Position numbers and translations under genes: made by a program. Source: Indolivaga alginatilytica (lineage in GTDB: Bacteria; Bacteroidota; Bacteroidia; Bacteroidales; Dysgonomonadaceae). Taken from it: DNA of 64,000 nucleotides. This document shows positions 44,441 through 52,896 of this stretch, one piece after another. Each line of letters starts with the position of its first letter. The stretch's first letter is position 1. The notes beneath the pieces were generated by a model, which saw nothing but the letters and a program-made list of their open reading frames with translations, was not told where the DNA came from and ran no database searches. The stretch lies in the NCBI RefSeq assembly GCF_003201355.1, contig NZ_QICL01000001.1:124001-188000 (forward strand), written 5' to 3'.

Positions 44441-44480
44441 AAACAAAAAAGATTGATACAAAATTATGTATCAATCTTTT
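44441..44480 (-). terminator. Terminator of the TonB operon
   Basis: AAAAGATTGATACA (44447-44460) and TGTATCAATCTTTT (44467-44480) form a perfect 14-bp stem with a 6-nt loop. The minus strand continues with T-rich TTTTTTGTTT. It lies about 100 bp past the TPR gene stop and insulates metK. Confidence 0.85.
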
Positions 44481-44505
44481 ATATATTAAGATAAATAAAT
44501 CTTAT

Positions 44506-44585
44506 TTAAGGTCTTAGACCTTGTTCATTATCTTGATAAATATAGCTATAACAGATTGTTATATTTAGTACTAACTGTTACTTAA
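44506..44585 (+). repeat. Dispersed repeat, forward, tail supplies a stop codon (copy 11)
   Basis: Head AAGGTC-TTA-GACCTT (44508-44522), diverged body, and tail CTGTTACTTAA (44575-44585). On the minus strand the tail reads TTAAGTAAC, in which AAG-TAA is the last codon and the stop of the TPR protein. Confidence 0.75.
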
Positions 44586-46209
44586 TAGCCTCCAACAATT
44601 GAGGAGCTACCGTATTGGTTGGATCTATCTCCAACATTTTTTCACTATATAATTTCACTTGCTCTTTATCAGTAGCACTTTTCGATTTATCAAATAACAG
44701 ATAGTAATAATAACTTAGGTACTGATAAGCTTCCAGTAATTCAGTTTGATTACTTCCGTCAGCTTTTCCTACTACTATGCTTGCAACTTGCTCATAATAT
44801 GGCTTAGCTAATCCTCCTGTAGTTTCCGGATCTAATAATGCATTCGTACGTGCTCTCCAGAAATATCCTAAATAACTATCAGGAATTCGTTCGCTTACTG
44901 TAGCAAAAGCTTTATCAGCCTGAAGTAAAAGCTCTTTAGCCCGTGCAGCTATAGCAGGATCTTCGCTTTTGATATTACTGCTGGCAAACAAGTAAGAATA
45001 TCTTCCTAAAGTAAAGAAATCAGTCGCTTCCAATGTAGCAGGATCTGCTTTATCCACATATTCCTGATAATATTTAGCAGCATCTGCATATTGACCGGCA
45101 TCTGCACAAGCAACAGCTATCTCTTTATAAACAGCCGACTTAGAAGGGTCTAATTTGATAGCTGCATCATATTGAAGCAAAGCCTTATCCAATTGATTAT
45201 TTTTGCTCAACAATTCGCCATAAGTCATAAAATCCTGAACAATATATTCACTGGTACCTTTATCTAAAGAGAAAAATCTCTCAGCAGCAGCCAATCCATT
45301 CACAAAATCTCCCGATTGAAGGTAGCTATACATCAAAAGACGGTTCAACACAAAATTATTAGGCTCTTTAGTGATACCCTCAGTTATCAATTTTTTAGCC
45401 TCTTCGAATTGTTTCGTGAAATATAATGCTCCTGCATAACGAGTCAAGTCAGTTACATCATATGATCCTTGTGCGAAATATTTTTTATATGCTTCAATTG
45501 CTTCAGGGAAATGTGCAGTATGAGAATTTATACTACCCAGATACTTATAAGCTAAAGTATAATTTGGATTAATTTCGAGGGCCTTTTGCAACATTTCAAC
45601 AGCTAAAGTAGGATTTACAGTTTCGTAAACCTGTGCTGTTTTGATATAAGCTATAGCAGAAGTCGGATCGAAAGTATATGCCTGAGCATAGCTACCTGCG
45701 GCTTCCCCTACATTTGTTTTAGCCTTTAGATCACCTTCCAGAATATAAATAGCCGGTGCTTTTTTATCAGCTTTTCTTGCGTCGGCCAATTTTGCATCCG
45801 CTTTTTCTTTCATATTATTATCATAATATGCACGGGCAATTGCAACAAGTACAGCTACATCTTTTTTATCTTTTTTCAAAGCAATAGAGAATTGCTCTTC
45901 TGCTTCTTTAGGATTAGTCTTTAATAAAAGTTTACCCAGACCAACATTATTAAGAACGAAGTCAGGTGATGCAGCTAATCCCTTTTCGTAATTTGCTTTA
46001 GCATCTGCCATATTACCTTCACGGTAAGATACTTCACCTAAGTAATAGTAAGCTTCCGCTGGAGATTGACTTATTTGCTTTTCAAAAATTTCTCTCGCAA
46101 CTTTTAGCTCTCCGGTATTTAGATAGTCAGCACCAATATTGCTTTGTGCAAAAATTGGAGAACTAAGTAATAAACCAAGGAAAGCTCCTAATAAATACTT
46201 TTTTTTCAT
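44578..46209 (-). CDS. TPR-repeat protein of the TonB operon
   Basis: A 543-residue exported protein (signal peptide MKKKYLLGAFLGLLLSSPIFA) made of about 12 TPR-like helical pairs, for example AEAYYYLGEVSYREGNMADAKANYEKGL and NYTLAYKYLGSINSHTAHFPEAIEAYKKYF. TPR proteins scaffold complexes, here probably in the periplasm. It is the last gene of the exbB-exbD-exbD-tonB-small protein-pstS-like-TPR unit and is conserved in that place in Bacteroidales. The final residue and stop codon lie in repeat copy 11. Confidence 0.9.
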   Translation of the reverse strand: MKKKYLLGAFLGLLLSSPIFAQSNIGADYLNTGELKVAREIFEKQISQSPAEAYYYLGEVSYREGNMADAKANYEKGLAASPDFVLNNVGLGKLLLKTNPKEAEEQFSIALKKDKKDVAVLVAIARAYYDNNMKEKADAKLADARKADKKAPAIYILEGDLKAKTNVGEAAGSYAQAYTFDPTSAIAYIKTAQVYETVNPTLAVEMLQKALEINPNYTLAYKYLGSINSHTAHFPEAIEAYKKYFAQGSYDVTDLTRYAGALYFTKQFEEAKKLITEGITKEPNNFVLNRLLMYSYLQSGDFVNGLAAAERFFSLDKGTSEYIVQDFMTYGELLSKNNQLDKALLQYDAAIKLDPSKSAVYKEIAVACADAGQYADAAKYYQEYVDKADPATLEATDFFTLGRYSYLFASSNIKSEDPAIAARAKELLLQADKAFATVSERIPDSYLGYFWRARTNALLDPETTGGLAKPYYEQVASIVVGKADGSNQTELLEAYQYLSYYYYLLFDKSKSATDKEQVKLYSEKMLEIDPTNTVAPQLLEAIK

Positions 46210-46282
46210 CGTTAAATCTTATAATATAGTTTATTTACTCATTTTAATTATACCGATAGACAGTGCATACTCCACTTAACTA

Positions 46283-47230
46283 TCAGAAATTTTCTTTTAC
46301 CGTAATCAATCGCATCGGTCTTGTTGCCGGTACTAAACCTGCTTTTAAGATAATTCTCTGGCCTCTGTCATCTGCTATAAAACTAGTAAATCCGGCTGGC
46401 AGTGTTCCTCTCAAATCCGATAATATTACATATACGTCACGTCTTAAGGGATACTCGCCCAATGCCAGATAAGCTGCAAATGGTTGGAAACTATTTTGAA
46501 TAGTAGGTTCATCATTTTTACTGACAGACATTACCCGAATTTTATTGGAAAAACTCAGATTAGTTGTATCGCCGGGATTATTGATCCAGTTTACACCTAT
46601 CACACCCATTGCATTAGGTGTTTTAGCTACATAATCCAAAACAGCTCTATTATTATCCTGAGCTTTTAAAGTTTCAGCCAAAGGTTCGCCTCTGTTAATA
46701 GAATCCTTAATAAAACGAACTGTACTTGAGTTCGGATTGTCAAATACAACCGAAATCTTATCATATTTTGATTGCGGATTGATTGATTTCCATGAATCAA
46801 TCTCGCCTGTCATTATCTTTTTCAGTGCAGACAAACTAATTAGTGAGTCCGTATTTTCTTGGTTAATGATTAAAGCAATACCATCTATTGCTATCTTTTG
46901 TGAACGAGCTTGCAATTTCTTGTTCAATAAGCCTTGTCTTTCAGCATCAGTAAGATCACGTGCTGCAATTATTAATCTGATACTATCTTTTAAGAGTAAA
47001 TTTATAACATCTACTTCATTTGCAAAAATAGGAATAATTGATGCCTCATCATTCAAAGCTTCAAATACATCTATCTGTTCTTGAATTATGGGAGCAAAGC
47101 AATCATCAACAGCGATCTCGGCTACCCCGCTTGTGGGAGTATCAGTTCGTGTAATTTTGATTTGTCCGCTATTACACGCTGAGAAAATTGTTATCAATAA
47201 CAATATACAAAATAAACCAACTTTTCTCAT
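46283..47230 (-). CDS. PstS-like substrate-binding lipoprotein
   Basis: A 315-residue lipoprotein (lipobox ITIFSAC, Cys19). The PBP-like domain has ISVVFDNPNSSTVRFIKDSI, a phosphate-binding-loop-like SSTVRF stretch, and KTPNAMGVIGVNWINNPGD, resembling PstS. However, no PstA, PstB or PstC genes are near; the neighbours are exbB/exbD/tonB. It therefore likely works with the TonB system or as a sensor. Ligand phosphate is inferred only from similarity. The gap to the TPR gene is 73 bp. Confidence 0.85.
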   Translation of the reverse strand: MRKVGLFCILLLITIFSACNSGQIKITRTDTPTSGVAEIAVDDCFAPIIQEQIDVFEALNDEASIIPIFANEVDVINLLLKDSIRLIIAARDLTDAERQGLLNKKLQARSQKIAIDGIALIINQENTDSLISLSALKKIMTGEIDSWKSINPQSKYDKISVVFDNPNSSTVRFIKDSINRGEPLAETLKAQDNNRAVLDYVAKTPNAMGVIGVNWINNPGDTTNLSFSNKIRVMSVSKNDEPTIQNSFQPFAAYLALGEYPLRRDVYVILSDLRGTLPAGFTSFIADDRGQRIILKAGLVPATRPMRLITVKENF

Positions 47231-47263
47231 AAATTATGATAATTAAATAAAAACTTCGCTAAC

Positions 47264-47357
47264 TAAGCTCACAGAGCTTTTTATTGCTTTGGCAAGTATA
47301 ACAACCAAAGGCAGTTATAGTCATAAAACATAGCAATAAATATTTACTATTACTTAA
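47264..47357 (+). repeat. Dispersed repeat, forward, GCTC/GAGC head, tail supplies a stop codon (copy 12)
   Basis: Head AAGCTC-ACA-GAGCTT (47265-47279), TTTATTGCTTTGGCAAGTAT, TAGCAATAAATATTTACT, tail ATTACTTAA. With copies 3 and 6 it is the clearest full copy. On the minus strand the tail reads TTTAAGTAA, which encodes the last Phe-Lys-stop of the 79-residue protein. Confidence 0.88.
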
Positions 47358-47589
47358 AATTTCTTTCTTTCAACAATCTATACCCTCTGAACAAAGCATA
47401 TACAGCAACTCCTACACCCAGTACGATGCGAGGTATTACAAAATCATCATGTGAGTCATTCGCCCTGTAATTGTAAGGCAAAAGCATTGGTGTAAAAGCA
47501 ATCAAATAAGCTATACCCAGATATATCACAAACATGATAATATTCCAAATAAACTTAAATGTAATGCCATTCTTTTTTTCTTCTTCCAT
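47350..47589 (-). CDS. Small two-span membrane protein of the TonB operon
   Basis: A 79-residue protein with two membrane spans (about residues 12-32 and 52-70) and charged ends (MEEEKKNG and RLLKERNFK). Function unknown. It sits between tonB and the pstS-like gene, where Bacteroidales genomes usually have a small protein of this size. A small terminator-like hairpin lies between it and tonB, which may lower expression of the distal genes. Its last codons lie in repeat copy 12. Confidence 0.75.
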   Translation of the reverse strand: MEEEKKNGITFKFIWNIIMFVIYLGIAYLIAFTPMLLPYNYRANDSHDDFVIPRIVLGVGVAVYALFRGYRLLKERNFK

Positions 47590-47605
47590 GTGTAGCTTAT
47601 ATTTT

Positions 47606-47648
47606 AAAAAAGAGAAGTGAATCCATATAAAATATCATCAACTTCTCT
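47606..47648 (-). terminator. Weak terminator or attenuator inside the TonB operon
   Basis: AGAGAAGT (47611-47618) and ACTTCTCT (47641-47648) are perfect 8-bp arms with a 22-nt loop. On the minus strand TTTTT follows at 47610-47606. It lies 50 bp past the tonB stop. Confidence 0.5.
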
Positions 47649-47697
47649 CTTTTACATTATGGTTTATGTAACTTCTTATGTGAAGCCATACATATTC

Positions 47698-48528
47698 TTA
47701 TTTTTGTAGTTTAAACAATACAGGCAGCGTATAATAAACTGGTACATTACGTCCATTTTGTTTACCGGGTACCCATTTAGGCATTGTTTTTACTACTCTC
47801 ACCGCTTCTTTATCACAAGAAGGATCTAGCGATCTTACTACTTGTACATCAGATACGTTACCATCTTTTCCGACAACGAAACGAATTACAACACGTCCTT
47901 CAATTCCATTTTCTGCTGCAATAGTTGGATATTTGATACCTCCATTAATGAATTTCATCAATTCAATATCTCCACCGGGGAATTGTGGCATTTGTTCTAC
48001 GCTGACGAAAGGTTTTTCTACTTCCTTTTCTTCAACAATCACTTTATGCTCTTTCAATTCTGCAATATCTACAGCGTTTTTGTCATTTGTACCTTCTACG
48101 GTTGCAATAGAGATCTGAACTTTCGTTTCGTTTAACTCCTCGATAGATTTCATTTCTTTATCTTCATTCACTTTACTGTCTTCTGTAATTACAGGAGGTG
48201 TAAACTGAATAGTCGCCTTCAAAGGGGGGGGAGGTGGTGCGGTTTCCTGACGTATAATGTTTTCTTCCGGAACCTGTTCCTCTACATTGGCTATATTCGA
48301 TAATTCGAAAGCTTCATCTACTCCGGCTAGCTTTTGGCCAGCTTTCACAGCTTCAAGGAAAGCAGGTAACGCTGCAACTACTCCAACAAACACAAGTACT
48401 ACAATAAATGCAACAACGTGTCTTTTTGAAGATGAGCTGCGTAACTCATACGCTCCATATTTTTTATTTTTGCCTTCGAATACTATATCACGCCATTCAG
48501 AGGAATTTAAATTAATATCTTTTCCCAT
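47698..48528 (-). CDS. tonB: TonB energy-transducing protein
   Basis: A 276-residue protein. Cytosolic start (MGKDINLNSSEWRDIVFEGKNKKYGAYELR, a Bacteroidota feature), one membrane span at about residues 36-58, a short proline-rich run (PPPPPL), and a TonB C-terminal domain (GGDIELMKFINGGIKYPTIA, GRVVIRFVVGKDGNVSDVQVV, WVPGKQNGRNVPVYYTLPV). It carries energy from the ExbB/ExbD motor to TonB-dependent outer-membrane receptors. It follows two exbD genes at 23 bp. Confidence 0.95.
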   Translation of the reverse strand: MGKDINLNSSEWRDIVFEGKNKKYGAYELRSSSSKRHVVAFIVVLVFVGVVAALPAFLEAVKAGQKLAGVDEAFELSNIANVEEQVPEENIIRQETAPPPPPLKATIQFTPPVITEDSKVNEDKEMKSIEELNETKVQISIATVEGTNDKNAVDIAELKEHKVIVEEKEVEKPFVSVEQMPQFPGGDIELMKFINGGIKYPTIAAENGIEGRVVIRFVVGKDGNVSDVQVVRSLDPSCDKEAVRVVKTMPKWVPGKQNGRNVPVYYTLPVLFKLQK

Positions 48529-48551
48529 TTTTATGTTATTAAATATGTGAT

Positions 48552-49202
48552 TTATTTTCCTCCAGTCTGAGCTGATAATGCGCCTTTGGATTCAAAGTTC
48601 TGTACTAAGAAATTATCTCCATCAGCCATTTCTACAATAGCATATTTACCAATACTACAGATAGCCATCTCATCAAGCACATCTACCAAATTTTTATACG
48701 AAGCTCCGTTTGTAGGTTTTATTACAACTACCTGACCGTCTTTCGCATTTTTTATTTCACTAGACTGCTCTTTGAATTCTTCTTCTGTAATTTTTTTCTT
48801 GACTTTATCAATCCTTAGTTCTCTTATTTTAGCCACAGCATCCGCGTTGCGTTGCAATAAAAGACTTCTAAAACCTTCAGGAGTATAATCTGTTACTTTT
48901 AGAGTATTAAAATCAGTATAATCAGGTTCCCCTTCATAATAATAAATTTTATCTTTCTCACCAAGTATCACAGTAATCGCTTTAGAAGCTTTTACCTGAT
49001 TTTTATCCTCTTCTGTAAGGTCTTTATCTTTCGTTGGCATTACAATGTCCATCGTCTGAGGCTTACTCAAAGTTGTACAGAACATAAAGAAAGTAATCAA
49101 AAGCATGTTCATATCAACCATCGGTGTAAAATCTACACGTAGATTGATTTTCTGGGGCTGGCCTTTTTTTTGTTCGCCGCCGCCGGTATCAACACTTGAC
49201 AT
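48552..49202 (-). CDS. exbD: ExbD/TolR biopolymer transport protein (second exbD)
   Basis: A 216-residue protein. One membrane span near residues 28-48 (RVDFTPMVDMNMLLITFFMF) with the conserved Asp in VDMNMLL, then a periplasmic domain ending CSIGKYAIVEMADGDNFLVQNF. It is about 75 residues longer than E. coli ExbD, mainly from a charged insertion (residues about 110-165). It forms the proton-driven motor with ExbB. The tandem partner at 49235-49852 has a similar span but different periplasmic part. Confidence 0.93.
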   Translation of the reverse strand: MSSVDTGGGEQKKGQPQKINLRVDFTPMVDMNMLLITFFMFCTTLSKPQTMDIVMPTKDKDLTEEDKNQVKASKAITVILGEKDKIYYYEGEPDYTDFNTLKVTDYTPEGFRSLLLQRNADAVAKIRELRIDKVKKKITEEEFKEQSSEIKNAKDGQVVVIKPTNGASYKNLVDVLDEMAICSIGKYAIVEMADGDNFLVQNFESKGALSAQTGGK

Positions 49203-49234
49203 AATCTTACTGTTTTAATGTTAAAGTTCTATTA

Positions 49235-49852
49235 TCAAACACCTGCAGGCATTGTCTTCAGGGTTGTTATCAAACTATATCTGTTCTTTTTTAAGTCTTG
49301 CAACGTAGACATTACATTCTTCACCAGAGCATAGGGAGTACTTTGATCAGCTTTGATCGCAATAGTCAAATTTTCATTTATTTCCGTAGCGGTAGTAACC
49401 CAAACAGCCAATTGATTGTTTGGACTGATAATAGTATCAGTTGGAATACCGAATTTTTTTATCACCTCATCCTGCTCATCCAGAGGAAGATCAAGAAATG
49501 ATTGTAAACGACTGATAGGCACGCCTATGTGTGTTTGGTTTACGAATGATAGAATTTGCTTTGGAGTAAATGTCAGATTATATTGCTTACCAATACTTTC
49601 CAGCACTTTTCTTTTATCATCTGGTCTGTCTAAATTCATAAAAACCTGTCCTTGAGGGTCAATTAAAATAGTCATGACATCATATTCAGGAATTTTCACT
49701 TCAGAAACCGAAGCAGGAGTCATTACCTGAATTGGTTCTTTAGGGATGAAGTTAGCAGTAAGCATGAAGAATGTCAACAAGAGAACAGTCACATCACTCA
49801 TCGCCGTCATGTCGATGAACGTATCCTGTTTTTTTACTTTTACTTTACTCAT
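49235..49852 (-). CDS. exbD: ExbD/TolR biopolymer transport protein (first exbD)
   Basis: A 205-residue protein with the membrane span near residues 14-36 (FIDMTAMSDVTVLLLTFFML) holding the proton-relay Asp in SDVTVL, and a periplasmic ExbD domain with ENLTIAIKADQSTPYALVKNVMSTLQDL. It is 75 bp after exbB and 32 bp before the second exbD. Two different ExbD copies behind one ExbB are usual in Bacteroidota and suggest a mixed pentamer-dimer motor. Confidence 0.93.
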   Translation of the reverse strand: MSKVKVKKQDTFIDMTAMSDVTVLLLTFFMLTANFIPKEPIQVMTPASVSEVKIPEYDVMTILIDPQGQVFMNLDRPDDKRKVLESIGKQYNLTFTPKQILSFVNQTHIGVPISRLQSFLDLPLDEQDEVIKKFGIPTDTIISPNNQLAVWVTTATEINENLTIAIKADQSTPYALVKNVMSTLQDLKKNRYSLITTLKTMPAGV

Positions 49853-49927
49853 TTCTTCTTGTTTTTCTTACTTATTAGAGTGGAATTTTAATTAGATTCC
49901 ACAATCATTCATCATAAAAAATGATAA

Positions 49928-50734
49928 TTATTTTCCGTGCTTAGAGGTATAAGTTTGACCAATTGCAAAACCTACTTCATTTACGGCGTCAGTTACATCT
50001 TTAACTTTTCCTTGGAAGAAGTTATAGAAAATAATAGCAACCGCACCTGTACCGATACCCATCGCTGTATTCATAAGAGCCTCAGAGATACCAACCGCAA
50101 GAGCTGTTGAATCCGGTGCACCTTCGTTACCCATCGCCGAGAACGATTTGATCATACCAAGTACCGTACCCAATAGTCCGAATAATGTACCTAGAGTTGA
50201 GATAGTAGCGATTACTGATAGATTTTGCTCCAAATATGGAAGTTCAAGAGTTGTAGCATCTTCAATTTCTTTTTGAATAATTTGAGCTTTCTCATCATTA
50301 TTCATGTCAGTGTAAGTTTCTACGTCTCTGTATCTAACTAAACCTGCTTTTAGGATATTAGCTACTGAACCTTTTTGTGCATCACACAATTTTTCAGCAC
50401 CTGTAATATCACCAGCTTCTAATTTAGCTTTAGCTTCTGCTACGAATTGAGGTACACTACCTTTTCCGCTAGCTCTGTTTAATGCGAAAAATCTTTCAAC
50501 AGATAAGCTTAAAGCTGTTAAAAGAAGAGTAATAACGATAGGAATTACATAACCTCCTTGGTATAGAGTTGCAAATACGTTACCTGGGTGTGGATGTCCT
50601 TTTTCATCAAATCCAGAAGGATTTCCGCAGACAAAAAAGAAAAAGCAGAAAGCAACGATAGCACAACCAACGATCACCAATCCTGCCGATACTCCTTTAG
50701 ATCTAGATTTTGTTTTTTGTGGTTTAGTTTCCAT
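49928..50734 (-). CDS. exbB: MotA/TolQ/ExbB proton channel protein
   Basis: A 268-residue inner-membrane protein with four spans: about residues 15-38, 60-83, 160-188 and 205-230. The proton-channel family signature is LSVIATISTLGTLFGLLGTVLGMIKSF followed by ALAVGISEALMNTAMG. It is the first gene of the TonB operon. With ExbD it turns proton flow into rotation or movement of TonB. The start is preceded by a 5' region of about 500 bp with no gene and a candidate promoter at 51120-51127. Confidence 0.95.
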   Translation of the reverse strand: METKPQKTKSRSKGVSAGLVIVGCAIVAFCFFFFVCGNPSGFDEKGHPHPGNVFATLYQGGYVIPIVITLLLTALSLSVERFFALNRASGKGSVPQFVAEAKAKLEAGDITGAEKLCDAQKGSVANILKAGLVRYRDVETYTDMNNDEKAQIIQKEIEDATTLELPYLEQNLSVIATISTLGTLFGLLGTVLGMIKSFSAMGNEGAPDSTALAVGISEALMNTAMGIGTGAVAIIFYNFFQGKVKDVTDAVNEVGFAIGQTYTSKHGK

Positions 50735-51241
50735 AATAGTAATAAATAAATTGTTTAAATTAATTAGTAATATTCAAATATTTAATTTTCGTAATATAAA
50801 ATATCCATTTTCTCAATTCGTATCCGGAATGGCTTTTTTTAAGAAGCGTTCTAAGTACAAATATATAAATTGATTCAATGATAGCAATCATTTACCATAA
50901 AAAACGGTGTATAATCGCTATTTTTATTCAAAACACAGAAAAAGTCTAACCAATATTCATTTTGGTTATCAAAAGGACACTCAAACTATGCTTTTTTTAG
51001 CTTATTAAGAGAAGTGATTCGAATAAAACGGCATTCTGGTTCCAACACTATCGTCAGCTTATACATCAAGGCTCTCTTTGGTATCAAATTCTAATTTCTA
51101 CGACTCAATTATACTTTTGCAAAAGTAACAGTTATATTCTTTTATACAAGAAAGCTCAATAATTTCTTTCTAAAATTAACTAAACTTAATTCTATCTTAA
51201 TTTAATCTTAATCAGAAAGTATGCTTTATAACATGTTTTCA
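50735..51241. other. Long 5' region upstream of exbB
   Basis: 507 bp between exbB (starts 50734) and the aspartokinase stop (51242). No reading frame of interest. It contains a perfect 16-bp palindrome TACTTTTGCAAAAGTA at 51112-51127, which holds a -7 box on each strand, and CTTG at 51150-51147 in a -33 position for exbB. If used, the exbB leader would be about 380 nt. I see no known riboswitch in it. Confidence 0.6.
51112..51127. promoter_or_regulatory. 16-bp palindrome containing a -7 box on both strands
   Basis: TACTTTTGCAAAAGTA is self-complementary; each half is a TAnnTTTG -7 match. On the minus strand it can drive the exbB operon. On the plus strand it would give transcription antisense to the 3' end of the aspartokinase gene. 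It might equally be an operator. Confidence 0.5.
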
Positions 51242-52627
51242 TTACTTATGTAAGCATAAAGCTTCATTAAGTGCGATAACTGCATCATTATATCGTTCAC
51301 GGCGAATAACAAACTGCATGTTTACCTGACGCAGCGATTGCCCGAAACTTTCGATATTTATATTTTGCTCATACAGAGCCTTAGAGGCTTTATACAAGAA
51401 ACCGGGCATTGCAATATTAGTACCCATCGCACATATAAGTGCAACCGATTCGGTACGAACCTGATAAAAATTTTGCCTTAAGTCCAGAATCAATTCTTTA
51501 GATTTTGCATTTTCCCATACAACCATAGTTATAGAGTTGGCATTGGTCGACTTAAGAATATAACTGACGCCGAATTTCGCAAAATGAGTCATTATACGCA
51601 AGTCAAAACCGACCTCTCCTACCATCATCGGGTCATGTATCTCAACAGCAATCACTTTGGTAGTTCCTGATACAATCTCGACTTTCGCCTCCGGTGATAT
51701 ATATTCACGTGTAATGAGCGTTCCTGGATGATTGGGTTCAAAGGTATTTTTGATTCTTATATTTATACCTGCCAATTCGAGAGGTTTAGCAGCTTTGGGA
51801 TGTATTGCCTCCATACCAATATCGGCCAACTGATCGGCAATCACATAATTGGTATGTCCTACGGGAACAGCTTTATCTACACCCACAATACCGGGATCGG
51901 CACTCGACAAGTGATATTCCTTATGGATGATAGCCTCATCGGCTTTTACCTGTACTGCTATTTTACTGAAAGTCACCTCAGTATATCCTCTGTCAAAAGC
52001 TCTCATAATACCCTCGGTTCCCTTAGTATAACCGGTAGCAATACACAAGACCTTATCAAATTCTATTCCATCGAAAGCTTTTGCAATACGTTCGTCAATA
52101 GTCAAAGGAAGGGAATCATTAAAACCACAGAGATCTACAAAACGTGCCGTAATACCGTTGTTATTCAATATGTTTACCGAGTTCCAAGCAGAATGAGCTT
52201 CGCCTATCGAAGCTAAAATTTCGCGGGCAGCCAAGCATATATCTTCGGTATTTACATATCCCGAGGCCAATACTTTACTCAAACTATATAGCATCACTTT
52301 TGCCTGTTTGACCCGATATTCGATAAATTCTTTTGCTTCAGCCTGATTTAGGCCTATTTCAGCAAAAGCTTTATTGATATGTACCAATCGTTGACAAAGA
52401 CCATCAAGGCCAATGCTATAATCTTCATTTCTAAGAAATTGAACATATACACCGGAATCTCCGGTCTTTTTATGCTCCAACAACCAGTTGGTCACATTAT
52501 TATATGCAGAAACAACAAATATTCGATTGTAATAATCATCGGGAGTACGTTCTCCTTTGATAATATTAGTCAAAACATCCTGAAACTGAGACATCGAAGT
52601 GCCTCCAATTTTTTCGACAGTGAGCAT
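51242..52627 (-). CDS. Aspartate kinase
   Basis: A 461-residue monofunctional aspartokinase. It starts MLTVEKIGGTSMSQFQDVL, the nucleotide-binding segment (KxGGTS), which resembles the aspartokinases found with ectoine genes more than LysC or ThrA. The catalytic region contains VVSAYNNVTNWLLEHKK, ATGYTKGTEGIMRAFDRGYTEVTFSKIA and HPKAAKPLELAGINIRIKNTF. The C-terminal ACT region (from about residue 315) has KVEIVSGTTKVIAVEI and ICAMGTNIAMPGFLYKASKALYEQNINIES. It makes aspartyl phosphate, the first step to Lys, Thr and Met. No ectoine genes are nearby. Monocistronic. Confidence 0.9.
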   Translation of the reverse strand: MLTVEKIGGTSMSQFQDVLTNIIKGERTPDDYYNRIFVVSAYNNVTNWLLEHKKTGDSGVYVQFLRNEDYSIGLDGLCQRLVHINKAFAEIGLNQAEAKEFIEYRVKQAKVMLYSLSKVLASGYVNTEDICLAAREILASIGEAHSAWNSVNILNNNGITARFVDLCGFNDSLPLTIDERIAKAFDGIEFDKVLCIATGYTKGTEGIMRAFDRGYTEVTFSKIAVQVKADEAIIHKEYHLSSADPGIVGVDKAVPVGHTNYVIADQLADIGMEAIHPKAAKPLELAGINIRIKNTFEPNHPGTLITREYISPEAKVEIVSGTTKVIAVEIHDPMMVGEVGFDLRIMTHFAKFGVSYILKSTNANSITMVVWENAKSKELILDLRQNFYQVRTESVALICAMGTNIAMPGFLYKASKALYEQNINIESFGQSLRQVNMQFVIRRERYNDAVIALNEALCLHK

Positions 52628-52651
52628 TTTAGATTTTTAAAATATTTTTCG

Positions 52652-52740
52652 ATTAAATAACTTCAATTATTTATTGCTTTTATTCGAGTAACAAACTACG
52701 CCTACAATTACCCAAGCAGTAAAAAGGTCTGAGACCTTAA
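52652..52740 (-). repeat. Dispersed repeat, reverse (copy 13)
   Basis: On the minus strand: head AAGGTC-TCA-GACCTT (52738-52724), TTTTTACTGCTTGGGTAATT, then GAATAAAAGCAATAAATAATT and tail GAAGTTATTTAATC. The head end is also flanked by TTAA. Confidence 0.7.
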
Positions 52741-52839
52741 TGATACAAAAATAACAATAAATAATATAGTTGTAATACTATCTGTCAATTAATTTGGACT
52801 ATTTGCCTGCAAAGGATTTCGAAATATAAAATTTCATTG

Positions 52840-52847
52840 TATATTTG
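52840..52847 (+). promoter_or_regulatory. Putative promoter of the second DUF5686 gene
   Basis: TATATTTG, a -7 match, ends 49 bp before the ATG. Confidence 0.5.
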
Positions 52848-52896
52848 CTTGAAAGGAGGCTTACTATAGTCTTTGTTAAATTAACAGCTATTCGAA

